NCBI RefSeq assembly: GCF_041053105.1 | Contig: NZ_CP163444.1 | Coordinates: 5,890,001 to 5,954,000 of the forward strand | Reading direction: 5' to 3' | Source of the DNA: Streptomyces sp. R44 | GTDB taxonomy: Bacteria; Actinomycetota; Actinomycetes; Streptomycetales; Streptomycetaceae | Length of the DNA: 64,000 nucleotides | Shown here: positions 27,063 through 37,237 of the stretch, piece after piece | How the letters are laid out: each line of letters starts with the position of its first letter | Numbering within the stretch: the stretch's first letter is position 1 | Program-made: the position numbers and the translations under genes | Notes under the pieces: model-generated | Seen by the model: only the letters and a program-made list of their open reading frames with translations | Told to the model about the DNA's origin: nothing | Database searches by the model: none

Positions 27063-30000
27063 GTGACAATAATCACGGCAGGTCCACAACCTCTGGTGCT
27101 CCTTCACAATCCACCCGCAGAATCTGCCCGATCTGAACTGCCATCACCTGCGGTCCGTCTCCGGCTCCCGCTCCAAGTGGTCCGGAGGGCCTCCGCTTTG
27201 TTCGCTCGTCATCGCCACTCCCGCCGCCGGGCCCGCCGCGCCGTCATACCCGCTCTTGGCGCCGCTTTGCTGCTGGGGATGATGCCCGCCGAGTCCCTGG
27301 CCCTGCCGCCCGACCCGGCGAACGTCGACACCGGCCGCGAGACCATCGCCGCCACCGACCCTCTGGCCCTCGAAAAGCTCGAGGTCGAGACGCCCGTCGA
27401 AGGGCAGACGTTCGAGAAGGACCTCAACACCCTCAAGGTCGAGGTCCCTGCCGATCTGCAGCAGGCACCCGCCGGCACCACGACCACGCCGGTCGCTGAC
27501 ACCGAGCCCTTCACCTTCGGCTCCGCCGTCAGCCCCGCCTCTCTGACGACCGCCGCCGGCACGGCGACGACGGCCGCAGAAGGCTCCCTCACGCAGATCC
27601 CCAACCTCCCCCTCCTCGCAGGACAGGCCCCTGGTCAGCCCGCCCCGACCGGCACCTGGGAGTTCAGCGTCGTCGACCGCAGCAGCGAGACCAGCAAGGG
27701 CGTCGAAGAGGCCCTCAAGGTCGGCGCCCTCGTGACGGTCCAGGCACCCGTCACCGGCTCCGTGCCCATCAACGTCGCGCTCAGCTACAAAGACTTCGAG
27801 AACCTCCACGGAGCCGACTGGGCCTCCCGCCTGCGACTGGTGCAGTTCCCCGAGTGCTACCTGACCACCCCCCTTGCGGAGGCGTGCCAGGCGTACGAGG
27901 AACTCGAGACCACCAACGACCCCGTCACCAGCACGGTGACCGCGACGGTCGACACCGCCGCCGACGGCACCGTCACCCCCGCCTCCACTGCCACCGCCAC
28001 CCAGTCCGGCCCCGCGATCATGCAGGCCTCGTACACCACGGCCACTCCTGCCGCCACTGGTGGCGACAAGGCCGTCATCGGCGCGGTGGACTCGGGCGCG
28101 GGCCCTGGTGGCTCCTTCAAGGCCACGCCGCTCGCCTCCAGCGGCACGTGGAGCGCGGGCGGTTCCTCCGGCGCGTTCACCTGGTCCTACCCGATGGCCA
28201 TGCCGCCCGCCCCGGCCGGCCCCGCGCCGAACGTCACGCTCTCCTACAACTCGCAGACCGTCGACGGCAAGACCGCCGTCTCCTCGCCGCAGGCGTCCTG
28301 GATCGGCGAGGGCTGGGACTACAGCCCCGGCTTCATCGAACGCCGCTATCGCACCTGCAAGGACGACACCCACAAGTTGGGTGACGACACCCCCAACAAC
28401 ACCGCCAAGGCCGACAAGACCAGCGACCAGTGCTGGGTGTCCTACAACGCCGTCATGTCCCTGGGCGGCAGCACCACCGAACTCGTCCGCGATGCCACCA
28501 CCACGCCCGAAACGGGCACGGAGATCTACCACCCCCAGCGCGACGACGGCACCCGCATCGAGCACCGCACCCGCAAGCTCGAAGGCAGCACCGCCAACGG
28601 CGATGACAACGGCGAGTACTGGACCGTCACCACCACCGACGGCACCCAGTACCACTTCGGCCTGAACAAGGTGGGCGGCGGCCACGCCGACACCAACTCG
28701 GTCTCCACCGTCCCCGTCTTCGGCAACCACCCCGACGAGCCCTGCCACGACACCACATTCGCCACCTCCCGCTGCGGGGCCGGCAATCAGCAGGCCTGGC
28801 GCTGGGGCCTGGACAAGGTCGAGGACGTCCACGGCAACGTCATGATCGTCAACTGGAAGCAGGAGACGAACTACTACGCCGTCCGCGACAAGCGCAACAC
28901 ACCCGAGCAGTACGAGCGCGCCGCCTACCCCGCCAGCATCGAGTACGGCATCCGTGCCACCGACCTGACCAAGCCGTCCGCCACGGTCGAGTTCGGCGTC
29001 GCACAGCGCTGCCTGAAGTCCGACACCATTTGCGCCGCGACCAACTTCGACAAGACCGGCGACCCCGGCGCCTACCGCCCCTGGTGGGACACCCCCGGCT
29101 CCCTGAACTGCAAGAGCACCTCCAAGCTCTGCCCCGGATTCCCCTCCTTCTGGACCCAGCTCCGCCTCGACACCATCACCACCAAGGCCGCCCGCGCAAA
29201 CCAGACCGGCCTGGGCTACGTCGACGCCTACACCCTCCACCAGTCCTTCCCCGAAGACTGGTACGACACCGCCCCCGCCCTCTGGCTCAACTCCATCACC
29301 CGCACTGGCTACAGCCCCGGCGAAACCCCGCAGACCGGCGGCGGAACCATCCAGTCCAAGGACGGCGTCAGCTTCGCCCACTACCAGGTGAAGAAGACAT
29401 CCCCCCTCAAGGACTACCTCCTCGACAAGCAGCTCCCCAACCTCGTCCCCACCGGCCCCGCAGACAAGCGTCCGGGCATCACCCGGCCCCGCATCGGCGT
29501 CATCGCCACCGAAGCCGGAGCCGACATCGAAGTCGAGTACACCGGCGGCTGCCAGTACGAGCCCACCACCGACGCAGGCAAGGCCAACGGCACCTGCTAC
29601 CCCGTCCGCTGGTCCCCGGACGGCGAGGAAAAGACCCCCGCCAAGGCCTGGTTCAACAAGTACGTCGTCGCCTCGGTCACCCAGACCGACAAGGTCGCCA
29701 CCCTCTTCGACGCCCCCATCAGGACCGCCTACACATACGACGGCCCCGCCTGGGCCAAGAGCGAAGACGAATTCCTTCGCCCGGCCCTGCGCACCTACAG
29801 CGACTGGCGCGGCTACCGCCAGGTCACCGTTGACAAGGGCAACAGGACTTCAGGGAACACTGCGCCTCCGTCGCAGTCACGGTCTGTTACCCGCTACTTC
29901 CTGGGTGCCGGAGGTGAGGTCAAGGACTCCATCGACGGCACCGTCCTCCTCGCCGACGACGCCCCGCAGTACGCCGGCATGACCGCCGAAACCCTCACCT

Positions 30001-33000
30001 ACTTGAACTCCTTCAAGAAGGCGAACGAGTTCACCGCCCGCACCCGCACCTTCCTCGACGATTCGGTCGAGACCGCCTCACGCACCAGGAAGGCAGAGGA
30101 CGGCACCGCCCTCACCGCCCTGCGCGCCTACCGCACCAGCGTGAAGAAGACCGACTCCATCCAGGCGGTCGGCGCCAGCTGGCGAGGCACCCGCACCACG
30201 ACCCTGGACCGCGACACGACGTACGGCCTGCCCACCGCAGTCGAGACCGCGGTCGTCACCCCGAACGGCACCGGCGGAGAGACCCTCTCCGAACCCACCT
30301 GCACCAAGACGGCCTACGTCCACAACACCACCGCGTGGCTGATCGGACTGCCCGGCAGCGTCCGTACCACCGCCACCACCTGCGCGGACCACGCCACCGC
30401 CGACCCCGCCACCGAACTCAAGGGCTCCGTCCACACCCGCTACGACGGCCTCGCCTACGGCGCCACGCCCACTAAGGGTCTGGTTACCGGCGTCGACGAG
30501 ATCGACGGCACCGGCACCACGCACTCCGTTACCACGACCACCACGTACGACCCCCTCGGCCGCATCCGCACCGTCACCAAGCCCGGAGCCGGCACGACCG
30601 AGACCCAGTACATCCCCGGTGACTCCGGTGGCCCCGTCACCTCCACCAAGACGTTCAACGCCGCAGGCCACGCGACCATCACGACGATCGACCCCGGCCG
30701 CGCCCTGCCCCTGACGGTCACCGACCCCAACGGTCGTGTCACCCGTACCGAATACGACGACCTCGGCCGTCTCACCAAGGGCTGGTCCGCCTCCCGCTCG
30801 ACCGGCACTCAGACGCCCAACGTCGAGATCGCCTACCAGGCCGCGACCGCCACGCCCAGCGAGACCCGACCGGCGGCCGTCACCGTCAAGACGCTCAAGG
30901 ACGACGGCACCTACGCCAGCCAGGTCACGATCTACGACGGCCTGATGCGACAGGTCCAGACCCAGTCCGAAGCCCACGGCCCCGGACGCGTCGTCATCGA
31001 CACCCACTACAACGACCACGGCCTGGTCTCCGAACAGACCGGCGGCTACCTCGCCAAGGACGAGCCCACACCCGAGCTGTTCAAGATCACGACCCCGAGC
31101 CGCGTCCCGAACTCGGTCAGGACCACCTACGACGGCCTGGAGCGCCCGGTCAGGCAGACCCCGTACTACGGAATGACGGCGCAGACCCCGACCGTCACGA
31201 CCTACAGCACCGACACCAGCGTCACCGTCGACCCCGCCGGCTCCACCAGCCCCACCACCACCACGTTCACCGACGCCCTCGGCCGCGTCACCCAGATCAA
31301 GCACCACACCGGCTCCGGCAACGGCCGCATCACCGCCTACGCCTACGACAAGCGCGGCAACCGAGACAAGGTCACCGATCCAGCGGGCAACGCGTGGACG
31401 TACGTCTACGACGCCCGGGGCCGGGTCACCTCCACCAAGGACCCCGACACCGGCACCACGCGGACGCAGTACGACGAAGCCGACCGTCCCAAGGTCGTCA
31501 CGGACGCTGTCCAGCAGTCGGTCTACACGACGTACGACAACCTCGGCCGGATCACCGCGGTAAGCGCCGGAACGACGACCGCCACACCGATCAAGTCGTT
31601 CACCTATGACCGTGTCGGGGCGCTAGGCCTGCCCTGGGAGTCGAAGCGGATCACTCCTTCCGGCGACTACATCGACCGGGTCACCGGCTACGACACCGAG
31701 TACCGCCCGACCGGGCGGGAAACCGTCATCCCGCAAAACGCGATGACCACGGGCCTCAGCGGCACGTACGCCTACGGCTACACCTACACGCTGACCGGCA
31801 AGCCGCTCTCCGTCACGCTGCCCGCCAAGGGCGGCCTGGCGGAAGAGAAGGTCATCACCCGCTACAACGAAGACGGCCTGCCCGAGTCCACCTCAGGCCT
31901 CGCCTGGTACACCTCCGACGCCACCTACTCGCCCTACGGCGAAGTCCTGCGCGCCGTCTCCAGCGCACAGCCTTACCGCGTGTGGACGACCAACTTCATC
32001 GACGAACACACCGGCCGCCTCCAGCGCACGGTGAGCGACCGGGAAACCGCAGGCCCTCACCGCATCTCGGACACCGGATACGCGTACGACGAATCCGGCT
32101 TGATCACCGCGAGCGCACGTCAGAACGCGGAAACCTCCACGCTCACGACCTGGGACAACCAGTGCTTCACCTATGACGCCATGGGCGAACTCGTCAACGC
32201 CTGGACGTCGAACATCACGCCCAACGGCAACGGAACCGGCTGCAAGTCGGCCTCAGGAGCCACCTGGGGACACCGGACCGACGGAGCGTTTTCCAGCGGC
32301 CCCGTAGCCGATGCCCCGCACCAGGCCGGGACCGCACCGGCGAAGCTGGCGACCACGGAACCCGCCACGGGCACCGTCGCATCGGGCACCGCAGTCACAG
32401 GCTCCGCCGCCTACCGCCAGTCCTTCACTTACGACTGGCTCGGCAACCGCGCCACGATGACCGACCACGACCCGGCCGGCGACACGGCCAAGAACACCCG
32501 CTACGACTACGCCTACAACGCCACCCAGCCGCACACTCTGACCTCTGCCACGTCTCCCACTGCTGGCACGAGCAGCGCTTACACCTACAACCCGACCGGC
32601 ACGACCGAGACCCGCACCCTCCACGGCGGCACCCAGACCCAGACCCTGAAGTGGACGCCCGAGCAGAAGCTCGAGTCGAACACCATCGGCAACGACAAGA
32701 CCACCTACGTCTACGACGCCGCAGGCAACCGCATCCTGGAGAACTCGCCCACAGGCAGCACCCTCTACCTCGGCGAATCCGAACTCACGACCAACGGCAC
32801 CAGCATCACCCGTGCCTCCCGCACCTACAGCCAGGCCGGCGCACCCACCGTCGTGCGCTCCACCACCAACCAGTCCACCACCGCCCACACCCTCGACATC
32901 CTGCTCACCGACCACCTCGGGACTGCCCACACCACGGTCGAAGCTGGCGGCACCCAGCCCGTCACCCGCCGCAACTTCAAGCCCTACGGCGAACCCCGCG

Positions 33001-34544
33001 GCACCAAACCCGCCGAATGGCCCAACAAGCGCAGCTACCTCGGTGTCGGCATCGACGACGCGGCCACCGGCCTCACCCACATCGGCGCCCGCGAATACGA
33101 CCAGAACACCGGCCGCTTCCTCTCCGCCGACCCCATCATCGACATCGCCGACCCGCTCCAGATAAACGGGTATACCTACGCCAACGGCAGTCCCATCTCG
33201 AAGAGTGACCCCACAGGCCTCCGCCCTGAGGGCGTCTGCGGTGGTAACTCAAGCACCTGCGACTCCGACGCTGACCGCACCGAAGCCTCAGTCACATACC
33301 ACGAATCCTGGGAATACAAGGTGACAGGGTGGAAGTACAACAGCTTCGAAGAGGACAGCCACGGAAACCGTCATTACAACAAGCCTCTTGGTGTCAATTG
33401 GGGCACCGTCGTCTTCCTTCCGCGACGAGGGATCGTCTGGAACAGGTACACCCTTCCTGGAGCTGGACGCTTTCTCGCTTCGATGCTTGACACCGGTATA
33501 CCGGGGATCCCTTCGGCCTCTCAGGGATACGACAACCTCATGGAAAGCATGGGGGTAGATACGAAGGATCCGGGATACGAAGACGGCGAAGGCTTGGTGA
33601 ACATGGCCACTTTGCCCTTCACCGGCGTGAGAGCACTCGCCACGAAGGGGGTGAAGGCGGGAATCAAGTCCCTCTCCAATTGTCATTCTTTCCTGCCCGG
33701 CACCAAGGTGCTGATGGCCGACGGAAAAACCAAGAACATCGAAGATGTGGAGATCGGCGACATCGTCGTCACCACTGACGTCAAGACCGGCAAGGACGTC
33801 CAGAAGACGGTTCTCGAAACCATCCAGACTGAGGACGACAAGGACTTCACCGACATCACTGTCGCGTCGGGCGATGCCCTATCGAGCATCGTTGCAACCG
33901 ACACCCACCCCTTCTGGGTCCCTGCCCTCAAGGAATGGATTCCGGCTGGCAGCCTGAGGATCGGCCAATGGCTCCGCACGAGTGCGGGCACGCTTGTCCA
34001 GATCACGGCACTCGACCACTACACAAAGCGCCAACGCACGCACGATCTGACGATCGAAGACATACATGCGTACTATGTGCTGGCGGGGATCACGCCGATC
34101 CTGGTTCACAATTGCAGCTCTGGCGTAAATTCTTCTGGTGAAGCGTGCGCTTGCGGAGGTGGCCCCCGAGCCTACTCAGTTGCCTTCGAGATGACCCTAG
34201 ATGCAGCAGATTTCGGTCGATCGCGAGGTACGCACTTCAGGCGAGCTAATGAGGCCTTGGATGCGGCGCTCCAGTCAGATGCTGCCTTCGCTGGATCGAT
34301 GGAGCGATTGATCCCGGGGGTCAGTGCGGCTGTCTCCTCACGTGGAGGCAGGCGAACCCCGACTGGGTGGACTTGGCAACATGAGCCAGCCTCTAACGTC
34401 GGCGGGCGACAGGGAGTGATGAGCCTCGTGCCGCGTTCCCAGCATGATCCTGGGTCACTCTGGCAGCATCTACTGCATCCTGGTGGCTCCGGCGGCTACT
34501 CGGAGTGGGCGATCCCAAACGGCGCCCCACGCAATAGGAGGTGA
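27063..34544 (+). CDS. RHS/YD-repeat polymorphic toxin with HINT autoprocessing domain and C-terminal HNH-like nuclease tip
   Basis: Up to 2493 residues. The N-terminus has a basic segment and hydrophobic stretch (RRAVIPALGAALLLGMMPAE, ending at SLA) consistent with secretion; a GTG/TTG start nearer this segment is possible. The body has many YD repeats (YDPLGRIRTV, YDALGRV-like, YDKRGNRDKVTDPAGN) and closes with the RHS core GAREYDQNTGRFLSADPI, ending in DPTG at 2049-2052. A HINT domain runs from C2207 (CHSFLPGTKVLMADG) to HN before C2351, with the block VATDTHPFWVP, and should cleave off the tip. The 143-residue tip has WTWQHEP, MSLVPRSQHDPGSLW and HPGGSGGYSEW, an HNH/Endo VII-like metal-finger nuclease pattern. 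Its last codons contain the ribosome site of the immunity gene. Confidence 0.88.
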   Translation: MTIITAGPQPLVLLHNPPAESARSELPSPAVRLRLPLQVVRRASALFARHRHSRRRARRAVIPALGAALLLGMMPAESLALPPDPANVDTGRETIAATDPLALEKLEVETPVEGQTFEKDLNTLKVEVPADLQQAPAGTTTTPVADTEPFTFGSAVSPASLTTAAGTATTAAEGSLTQIPNLPLLAGQAPGQPAPTGTWEFSVVDRSSETSKGVEEALKVGALVTVQAPVTGSVPINVALSYKDFENLHGADWASRLRLVQFPECYLTTPLAEACQAYEELETTNDPVTSTVTATVDTAADGTVTPASTATATQSGPAIMQASYTTATPAATGGDKAVIGAVDSGAGPGGSFKATPLASSGTWSAGGSSGAFTWSYPMAMPPAPAGPAPNVTLSYNSQTVDGKTAVSSPQASWIGEGWDYSPGFIERRYRTCKDDTHKLGDDTPNNTAKADKTSDQCWVSYNAVMSLGGSTTELVRDATTTPETGTEIYHPQRDDGTRIEHRTRKLEGSTANGDDNGEYWTVTTTDGTQYHFGLNKVGGGHADTNSVSTVPVFGNHPDEPCHDTTFATSRCGAGNQQAWRWGLDKVEDVHGNVMIVNWKQETNYYAVRDKRNTPEQYERAAYPASIEYGIRATDLTKPSATVEFGVAQRCLKSDTICAATNFDKTGDPGAYRPWWDTPGSLNCKSTSKLCPGFPSFWTQLRLDTITTKAARANQTGLGYVDAYTLHQSFPEDWYDTAPALWLNSITRTGYSPGETPQTGGGTIQSKDGVSFAHYQVKKTSPLKDYLLDKQLPNLVPTGPADKRPGITRPRIGVIATEAGADIEVEYTGGCQYEPTTDAGKANGTCYPVRWSPDGEEKTPAKAWFNKYVVASVTQTDKVATLFDAPIRTAYTYDGPAWAKSEDEFLRPALRTYSDWRGYRQVTVDKGNRTSGNTAPPSQSRSVTRYFLGAGGEVKDSIDGTVLLADDAPQYAGMTAETLTYLNSFKKANEFTARTRTFLDDSVETASRTRKAEDGTALTALRAYRTSVKKTDSIQAVGASWRGTRTTTLDRDTTYGLPTAVETAVVTPNGTGGETLSEPTCTKTAYVHNTTAWLIGLPGSVRTTATTCADHATADPATELKGSVHTRYDGLAYGATPTKGLVTGVDEIDGTGTTHSVTTTTTYDPLGRIRTVTKPGAGTTETQYIPGDSGGPVTSTKTFNAAGHATITTIDPGRALPLTVTDPNGRVTRTEYDDLGRLTKGWSASRSTGTQTPNVEIAYQAATATPSETRPAAVTVKTLKDDGTYASQVTIYDGLMRQVQTQSEAHGPGRVVIDTHYNDHGLVSEQTGGYLAKDEPTPELFKITTPSRVPNSVRTTYDGLERPVRQTPYYGMTAQTPTVTTYSTDTSVTVDPAGSTSPTTTTFTDALGRVTQIKHHTGSGNGRITAYAYDKRGNRDKVTDPAGNAWTYVYDARGRVTSTKDPDTGTTRTQYDEADRPKVVTDAVQQSVYTTYDNLGRITAVSAGTTTATPIKSFTYDRVGALGLPWESKRITPSGDYIDRVTGYDTEYRPTGRETVIPQNAMTTGLSGTYAYGYTYTLTGKPLSVTLPAKGGLAEEKVITRYNEDGLPESTSGLAWYTSDATYSPYGEVLRAVSSAQPYRVWTTNFIDEHTGRLQRTVSDRETAGPHRISDTGYAYDESGLITASARQNAETSTLTTWDNQCFTYDAMGELVNAWTSNITPNGNGTGCKSASGATWGHRTDGAFSSGPVADAPHQAGTAPAKLATTEPATGTVASGTAVTGSAAYRQSFTYDWLGNRATMTDHDPAGDTAKNTRYDYAYNATQPHTLTSATSPTAGTSSAYTYNPTGTTETRTLHGGTQTQTLKWTPEQKLESNTIGNDKTTYVYDAAGNRILENSPTGSTLYLGESELTTNGTSITRASRTYSQAGAPTVVRSTTNQSTTAHTLDILLTDHLGTAHTTVEAGGTQPVTRRNFKPYGEPRGTKPAEWPNKRSYLGVGIDDAATGLTHIGAREYDQNTGRFLSADPIIDIADPLQINGYTYANGSPISKSDPTGLRPEGVCGGNSSTCDSDADRTEASVTYHESWEYKVTGWKYNSFEEDSHGNRHYNKPLGVNWGTVVFLPRRGIVWNRYTLPGAGRFLASMLDTGIPGIPSASQGYDNLMESMGVDTKDPGYEDGEGLVNMATLPFTGVRALATKGVKAGIKSLSNCHSFLPGTKVLMADGKTKNIEDVEIGDIVVTTDVKTGKDVQKTVLETIQTEDDKDFTDITVASGDALSSIVATDTHPFWVPALKEWIPAGSLRIGQWLRTSAGTLVQITALDHYTKRQRTHDLTIEDIHAYYVLAGITPILVHNCSSGVNSSGEACACGGGPRAYSVAFEMTLDAADFGRSRGTHFRRANEALDAALQSDAAFAGSMERLIPGVSAAVSSRGGRRTPTGWTWQHEPASNVGGRQGVMSLVPRSQHDPGSLWQHLLHPGGSGGYSEWAIPNGAPRNRR

Positions 34545-34551
34545 GTTGACG

Positions 34552-34869
34552 ATGTCGATTACATTCACGCATCGAGACGGAGGCATGGAGGACGGCACCG
34601 AGGCCGGTGTTCCGTCACTACTCGTCGAGCTCGATGGGCCGATCGATGATGAGCACCCAGATGTGTCGGTAACGGATGATGAGTCCTCCTGGACTGTTTC
34701 AGCCTTTCAGGACGGAAGCCTGGTGCTTGAAAATCTCGATGACAGCAATGTCCAGCCCTGTCATCTCCAGCACGTTTCGCGCGCGGAGATGATCCGAGTA
34801 ATGGCCATGCTAATTCGCGGCGACCTGCCTGCTCTGCAGCAGTTGGATTGGGTGCCCGGTTACAACTGA
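34552..34869 (+). CDS. Putative immunity protein for the RHS nuclease tip
   Basis: A small acidic cytosolic protein (105 residues, MSITFTHRDGGMEDG at the start) starting 7 bp after the toxin stop. Its Shine-Dalgarno AGGAGGTGAG overlaps the toxin's last Arg-Arg codons and TGA, giving tight coupling. It has no signal peptide. Position, size and acidity fit the immunity genes that follow RHS tips. I do not recognise a named immunity family. A strong terminator follows immediately, closing the toxin-immunity unit. Confidence 0.75.
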   Translation: MSITFTHRDGGMEDGTEAGVPSLLVELDGPIDDEHPDVSVTDDESSWTVSAFQDGSLVLENLDDSNVQPCHLQHVSRAEMIRVMAMLIRGDLPALQQLDWVPGYN

Positions 34870-34878
34870 CTCGCACGA

Positions 34879-34913
34879 AAGCCCCATTCGGTAGGTATTG
34901 CCGAATGGGGCTT
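34879..34913 (+). terminator. Terminator after the RHS immunity gene
   Basis: A perfect 13-bp stem (AAGCCCCATTCGG / CCGAATGGGGCTT) with a 9-nt loop lies 9 nt after the stop codon. It separates the active toxin-immunity pair from the silent second module. Confidence 0.85.
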
Positions 34914-35003
34914 CTGTGGATCTCGGTGACGTTGCGGCGTGAAGGGATACGCGCCTGAAAAGCGGCAGTCCGGCCCGGTCGGCTGCTTCACTCGTGCCGG
35001 CCG

Positions 35004-36733
35004 GGCTGGCAAGCCGCTGTCCGTCACCCTGCGCCACGTACTCGCTCTACGGGGAAGGCCTGCGCGCGGTCTCCAACAGCCCTACCGGGTCTGGACGACC
35101 ATCTTCGTCGACGAGCACACCGGCCTCCTCCAGCGCACCGTCAGCGACCGGGAAACCGCAGGCCCCCACCGCATCTCGGACACCGGATACGCCTACGACG
35201 AAACCGGCTTGATCACCGCCAGCGCGCGGCTGAACTCGGAGCCTCCCACCGTCAACACCTGGGACAACCAGTGCTTCACCTATGACGCCATGGGCGAACT
35301 GGTCAACGCCTGGACGTCGAACATCACGCCCAACGGCAACGGAACCGGCTGCAAGTCGGCCTCGGGAATCACCTGGGGATACAACAGCACGGGAGCCCTC
35401 GCCAGCGGCCCCGTCGCCGACGCCCCCCCACCAGGCCCCGAAGAACGCCCAGGGACAGCTGAACCCTGCCCCCGCCGGCCTCGCCAACACGGCACCCGCC
35501 ACTGGCACCGTCGCCTCGGGCACCGCCGTCACCGGCTCCGCCGCCTACCGCCAGTCCTTCACCTACGACTGGCTCGGCAACCGCGCCACGATGACCGACC
35601 ACGACCCGGCTGGCGACACCACCAAGAACACCCGCTACGACTACGCCTACAACGCCACCCAGCCGCACACCCTAACCGCCGTCGCATCCACACCTTCGGG
35701 CAACGGAAGCACCTACGCCTACAACTCCACCGGCACCACCAGAACCCGCGATCTGCCCGGCGGCCCCAGCCCAGACCAAACCCTCCAGTGGACGCCCGAG
35801 GACAACCTCGAATCGAACACCGTCACCTACGACGATGGCACCAACACCCTCAAGAGCAGTAAGACCACCTACGTCTACGACGCCTACGGCAACCGCATCC
35901 TCGAGAATTCCCCTACGGGCAGCACCCTGTACCTCGGCGAAACCGAACTCACGACAAACGGTACGAACGTCACCCAGGCCTCCCGCTCCTACAGCCACGC
36001 TGGCGCACCCACTGTTGTCCGCGCCACCGCAAACGGTGCCACCAGCAACCACACAATCACCGTCCTGATTGCCGATCATCTCGGCACTGCCAACACCACG
36101 GTTCAAGTCACCGCAGGCCAGCCCGTTGCCCGCCGCTCCTTCAAGCCCTACGGCGAGCTCCGTGGCCCCAAGCCGGCCACCTGGCCCAACAAGCGCGGCT
36201 ACCTCGGCGTCGGAATCGACGACACCACCAGCGGCCTCACCCATATCGGTGCCCGCGAATACGACCAGAACACCGGTCGCTTCATCTCGGCCGATCCCCT
36301 CGTGGACATTACCGATCCACTCCAGATGAACGGGTACACGTACTCGAACGCGAGTCCGGTATCGAAGGTCGATCCCACAGGCGAGGCTTTCGAAGAATGC
36401 GTGAATGGAATGTATCGATGCTCGGGTGGAACTCAGGTCATCGAAAAAGGTAGTAATTACGGAGAGATCGTCCAGCGGAATATTGAAAGTCAGAGGCAGC
36501 AGGGCTTCAATCGCGCCTCCGCCGGGAGGGGTGGTAATGTCACCATCAACCGCCCCACTCGCCCGATCCTTCCCCCTAGAATCACTCCGCGCATCACTCC
36601 CAGACTCCCTGGAATTCTCGGGATAATCAGCATTATCGCTTCCCAGGAAGATTTGAAAATCTCATACCGAAAGATGGCGAAGCGGCCGGCTGGTCTCACC
36701 GAGGAACAGTGGGATGACTCCGTTGGTCACTGA
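35004..36733 (+). pseudogene. Orphan RHS C-terminal module, decayed, with a different tip
   Basis: The DNA is closely similar to the end of the RHS core of the upstream gene (about 31.8-33.2 kb) and then diverges after DPTG into an unrelated tip. It has no start codon, signal sequence, HINT domain or obvious promoter. Lesions relative to the intact copy: about 98 bp missing after 35028, about 4 bp missing near 35068, and one extra C in a 7-C run at 35423-35429. Downstream of the C-run the frame is intact to 36733 (AAYRQSFTYDWLGNRATMTD through GAREYDQNTGRFISADPL). The ~110-residue tip (CVNGMYRCSGG through QWDDSVGH) is Pro/Arg-rich with a short hydrophobic stretch and matches nothing I know. 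Confidence 0.8.
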
Positions 36734-36766
36734 AGGCCGGGGATGAGTTTCAGGTGATGGTAATCA

Positions 36767-37237
36767 ATGTTCGACGGGACGGGAATTCTTATGTCGCTGG
36801 ATGATTCCGGCAAGGTCGTCTACCACGACGAGTGGGGCGCCCAGTACGGCCTGGTGACCGTAAGGGACTTCGGCACGGAAGAGGCTCCGACCTTCGATAG
36901 CGGGGAGGAGGAATACGTATTCCTCCCAAGTAATCTAATCCTGGCCGTACGACCCGACACCGAGGGTGACGTCACGGTCGAAGTCAGGGTGGGCGGCGCC
37001 GATTTCGCGGGGCACGAACTCCTCCTGGAGGCCCGGATGATGTTTTCATCGTCCGTCGTGGTTATTACGACCCCGACCTATGTTGACGAAGAATCACTGC
37101 ACCTTCCCCGCGCGGGAAGCTGGGCGGTTAAGGTTTGGGTTAACTCGCGCCCTCGGCCGGATTCTGTGATCTTGACTCTTGAGCCAAGCGAATGGAATTC
37201 CGTCCAGAGTGGCTGGCGAGCTGACTCGCCGACGTAA
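36767..37237 (+). CDS. Hypothetical protein, candidate immunity gene of the orphan RHS tip
   Basis: A 156-residue cytosolic protein starting at an ATG after AGGTGATGG; a second ATG eight codons later is possible. It is acidic and beta-rich (AQYGLVTVRDFGTEEAPTF, EEEYVFLPSNLILAVRP, GSWAVKVWVNSRP), without signal peptide or membrane segment. It lies 33 bp after the orphan tip, the same arrangement as toxin and immunity upstream, so it is probably the cognate immunity protein or its remnant. I do not recognise the family. Base composition here is lower in GC than in the surrounding core genes. Confidence 0.55.
   Translation: MFDGTGILMSLDDSGKVVYHDEWGAQYGLVTVRDFGTEEAPTFDSGEEEYVFLPSNLILAVRPDTEGDVTVEVRVGGADFAGHELLLEARMMFSSSVVVITTPTYVDEESLHLPRAGSWAVKVWVNSRPRPDSVILTLEPSEWNSVQSGWRADSPT

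Noticed and set aside
33681..34112. Intein within the RHS protein
   Set aside because: The Cys-to-HN block is a HINT domain at the junction of RHS core and toxin tip. There is no homing endonuclease or essential extein, so autoproteolysis rather than splicing is expected.
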